A DNA stretch of 64,000 bases from Solimonas fluminis (GTDB lineage Bacteria; Pseudomonadota; Gammaproteobacteria; Nevskiales; Nevskiaceae): contig NZ_PSNW01000001.1 in NCBI RefSeq assembly GCF_002930645.1, forward strand, positions 62,001 to 126,000, written 5' to 3'. The position numbers and the translations under genes are program-made. How positions within the stretch are numbered: the first letter of the stretch is position 1; every line of letters starts with the position of its first letter. Shown here one piece after another: positions 1 through 7,886 of the stretch. The notes under the pieces are model-generated. The model did no database searches. It had not been told where the DNA came from and saw nothing but the letters and a program-made list of their open reading frames with translations.

Positions 1-1088
1 AAGCCGCCGTGATCATCGACACGCGCAACAAGATCTGCCTGGTGGCCGGCCGCGCCGACTACTGCGGCGTCAACAAGAAGACCATCTTCACGGTCGGCAA
101 CTACCTGCTGCCGAAGGAAGGCCGCCTGTCGATGCACTGCTCGGCCAACGTCGGCAAGAACAACGACGCCGCGATCCTGTTCGGCCTTTCCGGCACGGGC
201 AAGACCACGCTGTCGGCCGACGCCAACCGCCGCCTGATCGGCGACGACGAGACCATCTGGTCCGACAACGGCCTCTGCAACCTGGAAGACGGCTGCTACG
301 CCAAGCTGATCGACCTGGACAAGCAGAACGAGCCGGTCATCGCCCAGGCCCTGAGCAAGCCGGGCACGATCATCGAGAACGTGCCGCCCCTGCCCGGCAA
401 GAAGATGGAGGAGTGCCACCCGGACGAGCTGGACCTGTTCGACGGCTCCATCGCCGAGAACACCCGCTTCTCCTATCCGCTGGATGCCAACCCCAACGTC
501 ATGCCCAATGGCCAGGGCCCGCATCCGAAGACCATCGTGCTGCTGACCGCCGACGCCTTTGGCGTGCTGCCGCCGATCTCGATCCTCGAGCCCAAGGACG
601 TGATGTACCACTTCGTCTCGGGCTTCACCGCCCGCGTCGCCGGCACGGAAGTCGGCGTCAGCGAGCCGCAGCCGACCTTCTCGGCCTGCTTCGGCGGCCC
701 CTTCATGGCGCAGAAGCCCAATGTCTACGCCAAGCTGCTGGCCGAGAAGATGCAGCAGCACCAGGCCCGCTGCATCCTGCTGAACACCGGCTGGAGCGGC
801 GGCGGCGCCACCACCGGCGGAGCCCGCATGAAGCTCAAGGTGACCCGCGCGCTGCTCGACGCGGCCCTGAACGGCGAGCTGGACGGCGTCGAGACCGAGG
901 TTCACCCGATCCTCAACCTCAAGATGCCCAAGTCCTGCCCGGGCGTCGACTCCGGCATCCTGAACCCTCGCAACACCTGGGCCGACAAGGACGCCTACGA
1001 CGCCACCGCCACGAAGCTGCGCGACATGTTCCGCGACAACTTCAAGAAGAAGGGCTTCGCCGCCTTCGGCATCGAGGAGCGCATCTGA
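1..1088 (+). CDS. pckA: Phosphoenolpyruvate carboxykinase (ATP), C-terminal part, cut by window edge
   Basis: Converts oxaloacetate and ATP to phosphoenolpyruvate, CO2 and ADP, the first step of gluconeogenesis in the cytosol. The reading frame is open at the left edge (it enters in the frame of base 3), so about 361 codons are visible of a family that is usually about 530-540 residues. The PCK-type P-loop GLSGTGKTTLSAD is encoded from base 183, followed by the LIGDDE metal/kinase-2 segment and the FTARVAGTEVG stretch. The stop at 1086-1088 is followed directly by a strong hairpin with a T-run. The family assignment is secure; the N-terminus and promoter lie outside the window. Confidence 0.97.
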   Translation, partial: AAVIIDTRNKICLVAGRADYCGVNKKTIFTVGNYLLPKEGRLSMHCSANVGKNNDAAILFGLSGTGKTTLSADANRRLIGDDETIWSDNGLCNLEDGCYAKLIDLDKQNEPVIAQALSKPGTIIENVPPLPGKKMEECHPDELDLFDGSIAENTRFSYPLDANPNVMPNGQGPHPKTIVLLTADAFGVLPPISILEPKDVMYHFVSGFTARVAGTEVGVSEPQPTFSACFGGPFMAQKPNVYAKLLAEKMQQHQARCILLNTGWSGGGATTGGARMKLKVTRALLDAALNGELDGVETEVHPILNLKMPKSCPGVDSGILNPRNTWADKDAYDATATKLRDMFRDNFKKKGFAAFGIEERI

Positions 1089-1107
1089 GGCTTGCCTCGT
1101 TTCAGCG

Positions 1108-1135
1108 AAAAGGCCGGGCACTGCCCGGCCTTTTT
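1108..1135 (+). terminator. Rho-independent terminator of pckA
   Basis: An AAAAGGCCGGGCA / TGCCCGGCCTTTT inverted repeat ends in a T-run, 20 bases after the pckA stop. It separates pckA from the glpD operon. Confidence 0.9.
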
Positions 1136-1172
1136 GTTTCAGAATACCCCTGTCCGCCCTGACCGCCTGCCC

Positions 1173-2780
1173 ATGAAACTACGCGCCAGCAACATCGCCA
1201 AGCTCAAGGCCCAGTCCTTCGACGTGCTGATCGTCGGCGGCGGCATCAACGGCGCCGTCGCCGCGGCCGCCCTGGCGGCGCGCGGCGTCTCGGTGGCCCT
1301 GATCGACAAGGGCGACTTCGCCGGCTTCACCAGCCAGCAGTCGTCCAATCTGGCCTGGGGTGGCATCAAGTACATGGAGACCTGGGAGTATCCGCTGGTG
1401 CGAGCCCTGTGCATGAGCCGCAACCGGCTGATCCGCAGCTATCCCTCCAATGTGAAGGAAATCCGCTTCTTCACCTCGGTCCAGAAGGGCTTCCGCTGGC
1501 ATCCCTGGATCCTGTGGGCGGGCACCTGGCTGTACTGGCTGATCGGCAACGGCTTCACCCGCGTCCCGTTCCTGCGCACCGTCGCGGCGATCCGCCGCGA
1601 GGAGCCGGTGGTCCGCACCGACTCGCTCAGCGGCGGCTTCGAGTACTCCGACTCCTACCTGCACGACAACGACGCACGCTTCGTCTTCAATTTCATCCGC
1701 TCGGCGCTGAGCCGCGGCTGCATCGCCGCCAACTACGTCGCCTCGGAAGGCTCGCACCGCGAGGGCACCGAGTGGGTCACGCAGCTGCGCGACGTCCGTT
1801 CCGGCGAGAGCTTCCCGGTGCGCAGCAAGGTGCTGGTCAACGCCGCAGGGCCCTTCGTCGACGAGGTCAACGCCAGGGACGGCATCGCCACGCGCCACCG
1901 GCACGTATTCTCCAAGGGCATCCACCTGATCGTGCCGCGCATCACCGACAGCAAGCGCGTGCTGACCTTCTTCGCCGACGACGGGCGCCTGTTCTTCGCC
2001 ATCCCGCAGGGCAACCGCACCTGCATCGGCACCACCGACAACCGCGTGGACAGCCCCCATGCCACGGTCACCGAGGCGGATCGCCGCTTCGTGCTCGACA
2101 ACATCAACAAGCGCCTGAACCTGCCCCGGCCCCTGACCGCGGCGGACGTCATCTCGGAGCGTTGCGGCGTGCGTCCGCTGGTGGTCGAGGGCCATGCCGG
2201 CGACAAGACCGATTTCCTGCAGCTGTCGCGCAAGCACGCCGTCGAGGTGCAGGCCGCCTCGCAGCGGATCAGCATCTTCGGCGGCAAGCTCACAGACTGC
2301 ATCAATGTCGGCGAGGAGATCTGCGAGGAGGTGCGGCGCCTGGGCGTGGACATCCCGGAACCCGGCTTCACCTGGTACGGCGAGCCGCCTGACGCGGTGC
2401 GCGACGAGTTCCTGCACCAGGCGCGGCTGATGAAGCTCGACGCCTACACGGCTCCGGAATCCTCGGAGCCGCTGTCGCAGCGCCTGTGGCGGCGCTATGG
2501 CGCACAGGCCATCGGCCTGCTCGAGAACATCCGCGAGGATGCGCGCGAGGCCGAGGTGCTGATCAAGGGCACCGAGTACATCCGCTGCGAGCTGCGCCAG
2601 GCCGCACGGCGCGAGATGGTGGTGACGCTCGACGATTTCCTGCGCCGCCGTTCCAAGATCGCCCTGGTGGAGCGCCGCGAAACCATCCGCCAGTCGCCGG
2701 GCCTGATGGAAGCCTGCCGCATCCTCTTCGGCGACGAGGCCCAGGCCCGGCACGACGAATACTTCGGCGAGGCAGGCTGA
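1173..2780 (+). CDS. glpD: FAD-dependent glycerol-3-phosphate dehydrogenase
   Basis: Oxidises sn-glycerol 3-phosphate to dihydroxyacetone phosphate at the inner membrane and feeds electrons to quinone. The product is 535 aa. The N-terminal dinucleotide-binding motif DVLIVGGGINGA lies near residues 17-28 and is followed by the family signature around SSNLAWGGIKY. The C-terminal quarter matches the DAO C-terminal region. I chose ATG 1173 because the upstream in-frame start at 1092 would translate through the pckA terminator. The next gene starts one base after the stop, so glpD leads a four-gene operon. Length is slightly above the roughly 500 aa of enterobacterial GlpD. Confidence 0.93.
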   Translation: MKLRASNIAKLKAQSFDVLIVGGGINGAVAAAALAARGVSVALIDKGDFAGFTSQQSSNLAWGGIKYMETWEYPLVRALCMSRNRLIRSYPSNVKEIRFFTSVQKGFRWHPWILWAGTWLYWLIGNGFTRVPFLRTVAAIRREEPVVRTDSLSGGFEYSDSYLHDNDARFVFNFIRSALSRGCIAANYVASEGSHREGTEWVTQLRDVRSGESFPVRSKVLVNAAGPFVDEVNARDGIATRHRHVFSKGIHLIVPRITDSKRVLTFFADDGRLFFAIPQGNRTCIGTTDNRVDSPHATVTEADRRFVLDNINKRLNLPRPLTAADVISERCGVRPLVVEGHAGDKTDFLQLSRKHAVEVQAASQRISIFGGKLTDCINVGEEICEEVRRLGVDIPEPGFTWYGEPPDAVRDEFLHQARLMKLDAYTAPESSEPLSQRLWRRYGAQAIGLLENIREDAREAEVLIKGTEYIRCELRQAARREMVVTLDDFLRRRSKIALVERRETIRQSPGLMEACRILFGDEAQARHDEYFGEAG

Positions 2781-2781
2781 C

Positions 2782-3420
2782 ATGCGGATCAACAGGATCT
2801 TCTGCATCGGCAAGAACTACGCCGACCACGTCGCCGAGCTGGCGCACCTGGGGCACGCAGCCGACGGCGACTGCGTGGTCTTCATGAAGCCCGCTTCCGC
2901 GGCGGTGCACGAGGGCGAGCCCATCCCCCTGCCCCGCCATCGCGGCAGCGTCCATTACGAGGCCGAACTGGTGGTGATGCTGACCGGAGGAGGCCGCAAC
3001 ATCCCGCTCAAGCATGCGCTGTCCAGCGTCGCCGGCCTGACCCTGGGCCTGGACCTGACGCTGCGCGAGCTGCAGACGGAACTGAAGAACAAGGGCAAGC
3101 CCTGGGAGATCGCCAAGTCCTACGACGGCAGCGCCGCGCTGGGCGACTTCAAGCCCTACCTCGAGCAGGACCTGCAGAAGCTGGAGTTCAGCCTGCACGT
3201 CAACGGCGAGCTGCGCCAGCAGGGCCGCACGCGCGAGATGCTGTACCCGGTGGCGCGGCAGATCCACATCCTCTCGCAGAGCTGGGCACTGCAGCCTGGC
3301 GATGTGATCTTCACCGGCACCCCCAAGGGCGTCGGTCCGCTGGCCCACGGCGACAAGCTGGTGCTGGCCAGCGAGGGCATCGGCGAATTCCGCTGGACCT
3401 GCAGGCAGGAGAAAAAGTGA
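2782..3420 (+). CDS. Fumarylacetoacetate hydrolase (FAH) family protein, YcgM/FAHD1-like
   Basis: 212 aa, the length of single-domain FAH proteins (acylpyruvate hydrolase or oxaloacetate decarboxylase/tautomerase types). Visible features are the N-terminal IGKNYADH segment, the metal-binding HYEAELVVML motif (acidic residues near 60 and 62) and a later Asp near 91. These fit a divalent-metal C-C bond hydrolase acting on a short 2,4-dioxo acid or oxaloacetate. The exact substrate cannot be read from sequence. It starts one base after glpD and its GTGA stop/start overlap with the next gene shows translational coupling. Confidence 0.88.
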   Translation: MRINRIFCIGKNYADHVAELAHLGHAADGDCVVFMKPASAAVHEGEPIPLPRHRGSVHYEAELVVMLTGGGRNIPLKHALSSVAGLTLGLDLTLRELQTELKNKGKPWEIAKSYDGSAALGDFKPYLEQDLQKLEFSLHVNGELRQQGRTREMLYPVARQIHILSQSWALQPGDVIFTGTPKGVGPLAHGDKLVLASEGIGEFRWTCRQEKK

Positions 3421-4064
3421 ACGAGCAACAGAAGCAGCAGCTGCGCAAGATCGCCGGCACCTTCTTCACCGGCCTGCTGGCGGTGCTGCCGATCCTGGTG
3501 ACGGTGGCCCTGGTCATGTGGCTGATCGGCGCCGCCGAGGCGGTACTGGGCGGACTGCTGGGCTTCCTGCTGCCGCGCGGCCTGTACCTGCCCGGCATGG
3601 GCCTGCTGGTGGCCATCGTGCTGATCTACCTGGTCGGCCTGGGCATGAAGGGGCTGTTCGTGCAGCAGGCCTTCGGCTGGCTGGAGAGCGCGCTGAACCG
3701 CATTCCCCTGGTCAAGACGGTCTACGGCGCCGTGCGCGATCTGACCGGCTTCATGTCCAACAAGCGCGAGCGCAAGTTCGGCCAGGTGGTCATGGTGCAG
3801 ATGCCCAACCTGCCGATCCGCCTGGTGGGCTTCGTCACCGTCGACGACCTGGTGGAAGCCGGCATCGCCGGCTGCGACACCGGCGGCTGCGTCGCGGTCT
3901 ACCTGCCGATGAGCTACCAGATCGGCGGCTACACCGTGATGCTGCCGCGCCAGTACCTGACGCCCCTGGACATGAGCTTCGAGGAAGCCATGCGCTTCGT
4001 CATCACCGCCGGCATGTCGCGGCCCAACGAAGAGCCGCCCCGCGGCACCCCGCCTGCGGCATGA
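3417..4064 (+). CDS. DUF502 family inner-membrane protein
   Basis: 215 aa, GTG start overlapping the preceding stop (GTGA). Two hydrophobic segments (about residues 12-37 and 55-75) precede a soluble domain containing the conserved LVKTVYGAVRD and FGQVVMVQMP stretches, the pattern of the DUF502 family. The biochemical role of DUF502 is not established. Here it is embedded between a FAH hydrolase and an MFS permease, and its stop overlaps the next ATG (ATGA), so it belongs to the glpD transcription unit. Confidence 0.88.
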   Translation: MNEQQKQQLRKIAGTFFTGLLAVLPILVTVALVMWLIGAAEAVLGGLLGFLLPRGLYLPGMGLLVAIVLIYLVGLGMKGLFVQQAFGWLESALNRIPLVKTVYGAVRDLTGFMSNKRERKFGQVVMVQMPNLPIRLVGFVTVDDLVEAGIAGCDTGGCVAVYLPMSYQIGGYTVMLPRQYLTPLDMSFEEAMRFVITAGMSRPNEEPPRGTPPAA

Positions 4065-5293
4065 GCCTGGCCCGGGGCCGCGCCTACAGGCTGGTGCTGC
4101 TCGGCAGCCTGTACCTGGCGCAGGGCCTGCCCTACGGCTTCTTCACGCAGGCCTTGCCGGTGCTGATGCGCGAGGCGGGACTGTCGCTGAAGGCGATCAG
4201 CGCCACCAGCCTGCTGTTCCTGCCCTGGGCGCTGAAGTTCCTCTGGGCCCCGCTGGTGGACCGGACCGGCACGCGCCGGCAGTGGATCCTGCCGCTGCAG
4301 CTGACCGCGGCGGCCGGCGCCGGCCTGCTCGCCTTGGCCGATATCGGCGACTCCTTTGCCCTGATCTTCGCCGCACTGCTGCTGTTCAACCTGCTGGCGG
4401 CCATGCAGGACGTGGCGACCGACGGCCTGGCGGTGCGCCTGCTCGGCGAGAAGGAGCGCGGCCTGGGCAATGGCCTGCAGGTGGGCGCCTACCGCCTGGG
4501 CATGGTGCTGGGCGGCGGCTGGCTGCTGTGGGTGTTCGCGCAATCGGGCTGGCAGGCGATGTTCCTGGCCATGGCCGGCATCCTGCTGCTGACCTGCCTG
4601 CCGGTGCTGTTCCTGCGCGGCGAGTCCGCGGAGAGCCATGCGCCGCCGGCCGCGGCCCGGCAGCTGGCGCTGGGCTGGGCGCGGCGCCTGCGCCAGCCGG
4701 GCCTGCTGCCCTTCATCCTGCTGATCTGCGCCTACAAGTTCGGCGACAGCATGGTGTCCTCGCTGGTGGGGCCCTTCCTCAAGGACTACGGCCTGTCCAA
4801 GGAGGAGATCGCCCTGCTCAAGGGCACGCTCGGTTCGGCCGCGGGACTGGCCGGGGCCGCGCTGGGCGGCTGGGCGGCCTGGCGCCTGGGCCGGCGTGCC
4901 GCGCTGCTCGGTTGCGGGCTGTTGCAGACGCTCAGCCTGCTGCCCTATCTCGCCGCCGCGCTGGGCTGGGGCGGCAAGGAGCTGATCTGGGCCGGCTGCC
5001 TGGGCGAGCACCTGTTCGGCGGCATGGCCACCGTGGCGCTGTTCACGCTGATGATGGACGCCTCCGACCCCGATCACGCCGGCACCGACTACACGCTGCT
5101 GGCCTGTGCGGTGGTGATCGGCACCGGACTGGCCTCCTTCGCCGGGGCCGTGGTCGCCGATGCCCTGGGATATGCGCCGATGATGGCCGCCGGCATCCTG
5201 CTGTCCGGCGCCGGCTGCCTGCTGCTGGTGTGGCGGCTCGACCGGGGCGCCGGACCGGAGCGGCTGGGGTCGGTGTGGCGCCGCCGCGCCTGA
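4061..5293 (+). CDS. MFS transporter, AmpG-like
   Basis: 410 aa with about 12 hydrophobic segments. The start is taken at ATG 4061, overlapping the DUF502 stop. The N-terminal run SLYLAQGLPYGFFTQALPVL and the loop WAPLVDRTGTRRQW are characteristic of the AmpG branch of the major facilitator superfamily, which imports muropeptides for cell-wall recycling; related members carry other solutes. Operon position beside glpD gives no clear substrate hint, so muropeptide import is the default reading. Last gene of the operon; convergent with the GGDEF gene 73 bases away. Confidence 0.82.
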   Translation: MSLARGRAYRLVLLGSLYLAQGLPYGFFTQALPVLMREAGLSLKAISATSLLFLPWALKFLWAPLVDRTGTRRQWILPLQLTAAAGAGLLALADIGDSFALIFAALLLFNLLAAMQDVATDGLAVRLLGEKERGLGNGLQVGAYRLGMVLGGGWLLWVFAQSGWQAMFLAMAGILLLTCLPVLFLRGESAESHAPPAAARQLALGWARRLRQPGLLPFILLICAYKFGDSMVSSLVGPFLKDYGLSKEEIALLKGTLGSAAGLAGAALGGWAAWRLGRRAALLGCGLLQTLSLLPYLAAALGWGGKELIWAGCLGEHLFGGMATVALFTLMMDASDPDHAGTDYTLLACAVVIGTGLASFAGAVVADALGYAPMMAAGILLSGAGCLLLVWRLDRGAGPERLGSVWRRRA

Positions 5294-5320
5294 AGCCTCG
5301 CGGGAGCGGCTCCGGCCACA

Positions 5321-5366
5321 GGCCCTGGCGACGCCAGGGCCGGGTCCGCCCCCGAGGGGCGGGCCG
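5321..5366. terminator. GC-rich hairpins between convergent genes
   Basis: Two adjacent dyads, GGCCCTGGC-gac-GCCAGGGCC (5321-5341) and CCGCCCC-cga-GGGGCGG just after it, sit in the 73-base gap between convergent stops. There is no T-run, so a terminator role is plausible but weak. Confidence 0.4.
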
Positions 5367-6356
5367 CTATCCGTCCGCCAGCACGCAGCGGTTCTTGCCG
5401 CCGCGCTTGGCCCGGTACATGGCGTCGTCGGCGGCGCGGATCAGGGCATCGCGCGGCTTCGCGCCCGCCTCTGCCGCCTGCGACGAATGGCAGGCGACGC
5501 CGATGCTGGCACCCACCGTCACCCGGATGTCCGGACCCAGGTCGTAGGGCTCGCGCAACATCATACACAGCTCCTCCGCCGCCTTGAGCGCCACGCCCGG
5601 CACGTCCATGGCCTCCTCCAGGATCACCGCGAACTCGTCGCCGCCAAGGCGGGCCACCGTGTCGGACTTGCGCATGCGCGACAGCAGGCGCGCCGCGATC
5701 GCCTGCAGCAGCTGGTCGCCCGCCAGGTGGCCGTGGGTGTCGTTGACCGGCTTGAAGCCGTCGATGTCGATGTACAGCAGCGCGAACGGCCGCTGCGCGC
5801 GCCGCGAACGCTCCAGCGCGCCGTCGAGCCGGTCCAGGAACAGGGCGCGGTTCGGCAGGCCGGTAAGCGCGTCATGCGTGGCCTCATGGCGCACCTGCTC
5901 CTCGGCACGCTTGCGGATCGCCACCTCGCTTTCCAGTTCACGCACCAGCTGCTGCAGCTGCTGCTTGCGCCGGTACAGTTCGAGGAACACGCGCACCTTG
6001 GACAGCAGGATGGTGTCGTTGATCGGCTTGGCGATGTAGTCCACGGCACCGAAGCTGTAGCCCTTGAGCCGGTTGAGGTCATCGACCATCGCGGCCGTCA
6101 CGAAGATCACCGGCGTGTCGCGGGTACTGTCCTCGCCGGCCAGGTGGCTGGCCACCTCGAAGCCGTCCATGTCCGGCATGTTGACGTCCAGCAGCACCAG
6201 CGCGAACTCATGGTCCAGCGTGGCGGCCAGGGCGGCATTGCCCGAATCGGCCTCGACCAGTTCCGCATCGACCTTCGACAGCAGACGCCGCATGGCGACC
6301 AGGTTGGCCGGCGTGTCGTCCACGACCAGGATCTTGGGGCGAGACAGCTCGGTCAT
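5367..6356 (-). CDS. Response regulator with GGDEF diguanylate cyclase output
   Basis: 329 aa. Residues 7-125 form a receiver domain with phosphoacceptor Asp57 (VLLDVNMPDMDGF) and the conserved Lys110. A coiled linker (about 128-158) leads to a GGDEF domain with an intact GGDEF at 238-242. The inhibitory I-site RKSD lies at 229-232, five residues upstream of GGDEF, as in product-inhibited cyclases. Predicted output is cyclic di-GMP from two GTP. The start overlaps the upstream CheB stop by four bases, so it is the last gene of the CheR/CheB/hybrid-kinase operon and is the likely phosphorelay target. Confidence 0.94.
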   Translation of the reverse strand: MTELSRPKILVVDDTPANLVAMRRLLSKVDAELVEADSGNAALAATLDHEFALVLLDVNMPDMDGFEVASHLAGEDSTRDTPVIFVTAAMVDDLNRLKGYSFGAVDYIAKPINDTILLSKVRVFLELYRRKQQLQQLVRELESEVAIRKRAEEQVRHEATHDALTGLPNRALFLDRLDGALERSRRAQRPFALLYIDIDGFKPVNDTHGHLAGDQLLQAIAARLLSRMRKSDTVARLGGDEFAVILEEAMDVPGVALKAAEELCMMLREPYDLGPDIRVTVGASIGVACHSSQAAEAGAKPRDALIRAADDAMYRAKRGGKNRCVLADG

Positions 6357-6925
6357 GCGGCAGGCCTCCCGGCCAGTTTCATGAGAAGGGGGGCGATGCC
6401 CGCAAGGGGCAGCAGATGGTCGGCACCGGCCAGGCGCAGCGCCGCGGCGGGCATCTCCGGCGCCTCGGCCTCCGCCGGGTCCTGCACGATCAGCTTGCCG
6501 CCCAGTCCGCGCACCTGGGCCGCGCCGCGCGCGCCGTCATCGTTGGCGCCGGTCAGCAGCACGGCGACCAGTTGCTCGCGCCAGACCTCGGCCGCGGACG
6601 CGAACAGCACGTCGGCCGAAGGCCGCACATGGCAGACGCGCTCGTCCACCGACAGCGAGAAATGCCGCCGGTGCTCGACCAGCAGGTGATAGCGCGGCGG
6701 CGCCAGGTAGACATGTCCGGGCAGCACCGGCTCTCGCGCCCGGGCCTCGCTGACCGGCAGGGCGCAGCTGTCGCGCAGCAGGCTCACCAGCATGCCGAAG
6801 CCCTCGGTGCCGGTGTGCTGCACCACGATCACGCTGGGCCGGAAGCCGGCATCGAGCCCGCGCAGCAGTCTGCGCAGCGCCGCCACTCCGCCGGTGGAGG
6901 CGCCCACCACGCAGGCCTCCATCAC
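6353..6925 (-). CDS. CheB-type protein-glutamate methylesterase, stand-alone catalytic domain
   Basis: 190 aa: only the methylesterase domain, with no N-terminal receiver as in chemotaxis CheB. The catalytic triad is intact: Ser10 in GASTGG, His37 in VVQHTG and the Asp of the LTGANDDGA loop (about 130). It would hydrolyse glutamyl methyl esters or deamidate glutamines on a partner protein. It overlaps the CheR stop and the GGDEF gene start by four bases each. No chemoreceptor, CheA or CheW gene is in the window, so the substrate is probably not a classical MCP encoded nearby. Confidence 0.92.
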   Translation of the reverse strand: MMEACVVGASTGGVAALRRLLRGLDAGFRPSVIVVQHTGTEGFGMLVSLLRDSCALPVSEARAREPVLPGHVYLAPPRYHLLVEHRRHFSLSVDERVCHVRPSADVLFASAAEVWREQLVAVLLTGANDDGARGAAQVRGLGGKLIVQDPAEAEAPEMPAAALRLAGADHLLPLAGIAPLLMKLAGRPAA

Positions 6926-7761
6926 GGCACCGCCTTCGGTGCCACGCGGCGGAACACCGGCAGTTCGCGGCTCAGCAGCTGGAAGTCAGCCGCCACCGCG
7001 GAAAAGCTGAGGGATTCCTTGATGCCGATGCAGAGATAGCCGCCCCGCACCAGGCTGTCGCGGAACAGGCCCAGCACCCGGTCCTGCAGCGGGTCGGTGA
7101 AGTAGATCAGCACGTTGCGGCACAGGATCAGGTGCATTTCGCCGAACACGCCGTCGGAGACCAGGTTGTGGTTGGCGAAGGTGATGTGCGCACGCAGCTC
7201 GTCGTGCATCTTCAGGTAATCGTACTTCTCGGTGCAGTAGTCCTGCAGCCGCGCCTTGCCGCCGGCCTTGCGGTAGTTCTCCAGGTACAGCGGCATCTCA
7301 CGCGACGGATAGATGCCCTCCTGGGCCTTGGCCAGCGCCGCGTCGCTGAAATCGGTGGCATAGATCTGGGCGCGCTCGTACATGCCGGCCTCGCGCAGCA
7401 GGATCGCCATCGAGTAGGCCTCCTCGCCGTGGGCGCAGCCTGCCTGCCAGATATTGATATGCGGATAGCTGGCCAGCTGGGGCAGTACGTGCTCGCGCAG
7501 CGCGACGAAGGTCTGGGGCTCGCGGAACAGTTCCGACACCGGCACCGACAGGCGCTCGATCACCGCATGGATGAAGCCGTCGTCATGGATCACCCGCTCG
7601 GTCAGCTCGGATACGGAGCGCAGGTGCAGGGCGGTCGCAAGGCCCAGGACCCGCCGCTTGAACGAGGCCGGGGCGTACTGCCCGAAATCGTAGCCGTGGC
7701 GCTTGCGCAAGGCCTCGACGAAGAGCGCGATCTCGATGTCCTGGCGATCGGTCAAATGCAT
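6922..7761 (-). CDS. CheR-type SAM-dependent methyltransferase
   Basis: 279 aa, the size of canonical CheR. An N-terminal helical subdomain (about 1-80, with SVPVSELFREPQ) is followed by the Rossmann methyltransferase domain with the SAM-binding segment IWQAGCAHGEEAYSMAI and the LILCRNVLIYF motif. It transfers methyl groups from S-adenosylmethionine to glutamates. A GAGG ribosome site lies seven bases before ATG 7761. It is separated from the upstream kinase gene by 125 bases that contain an interspersed repeat, and is translationally coupled to the CheB gene. It forms an opposed methylation/demethylation pair in a kinase operon. Confidence 0.93.
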   Translation of the reverse strand: MHLTDRQDIEIALFVEALRKRHGYDFGQYAPASFKRRVLGLATALHLRSVSELTERVIHDDGFIHAVIERLSVPVSELFREPQTFVALREHVLPQLASYPHINIWQAGCAHGEEAYSMAILLREAGMYERAQIYATDFSDAALAKAQEGIYPSREMPLYLENYRKAGGKARLQDYCTEKYDYLKMHDELRAHITFANHNLVSDGVFGEMHLILCRNVLIYFTDPLQDRVLGLFRDSLVRGGYLCIGIKESLSFSAVAADFQLLSRELPVFRRVAPKAVP

Positions 7762-7778
7762 TTCAACCTCGATTCATG

Positions 7779-7870
7779 CCGCCATCCATGGCGAGACCTC
7801 AGTCGCCTCAATAAGCCCCCGCCCGGCCATCCATGGCGGGGCGTTCGGCGGAACAGGAGTCCGCTGGACT
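7779..7870 (+). repeat. Interspersed imperfect-palindrome repeat, copy 1
   Basis: The gap between the hybrid-kinase stop and the cheR-like start contains two copies of a CCATCCATGG core about 40 bases apart (7783-7792 and 7827-7836), separated by GACCTCAGTCG and a C-rich stretch. The reverse complement of 34900-34965 aligns with it closely in order and spacing. It probably belongs to a REP-like family. Confidence 0.6.
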
Positions 7871-7886
7871 CTCTTCAATTCCCGCC

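Noticed and set aside
1092..1172. N-terminal extension of glpD
   Set aside because: It would be encoded by the pckA terminator; the FAD motif fits a start at 1173.
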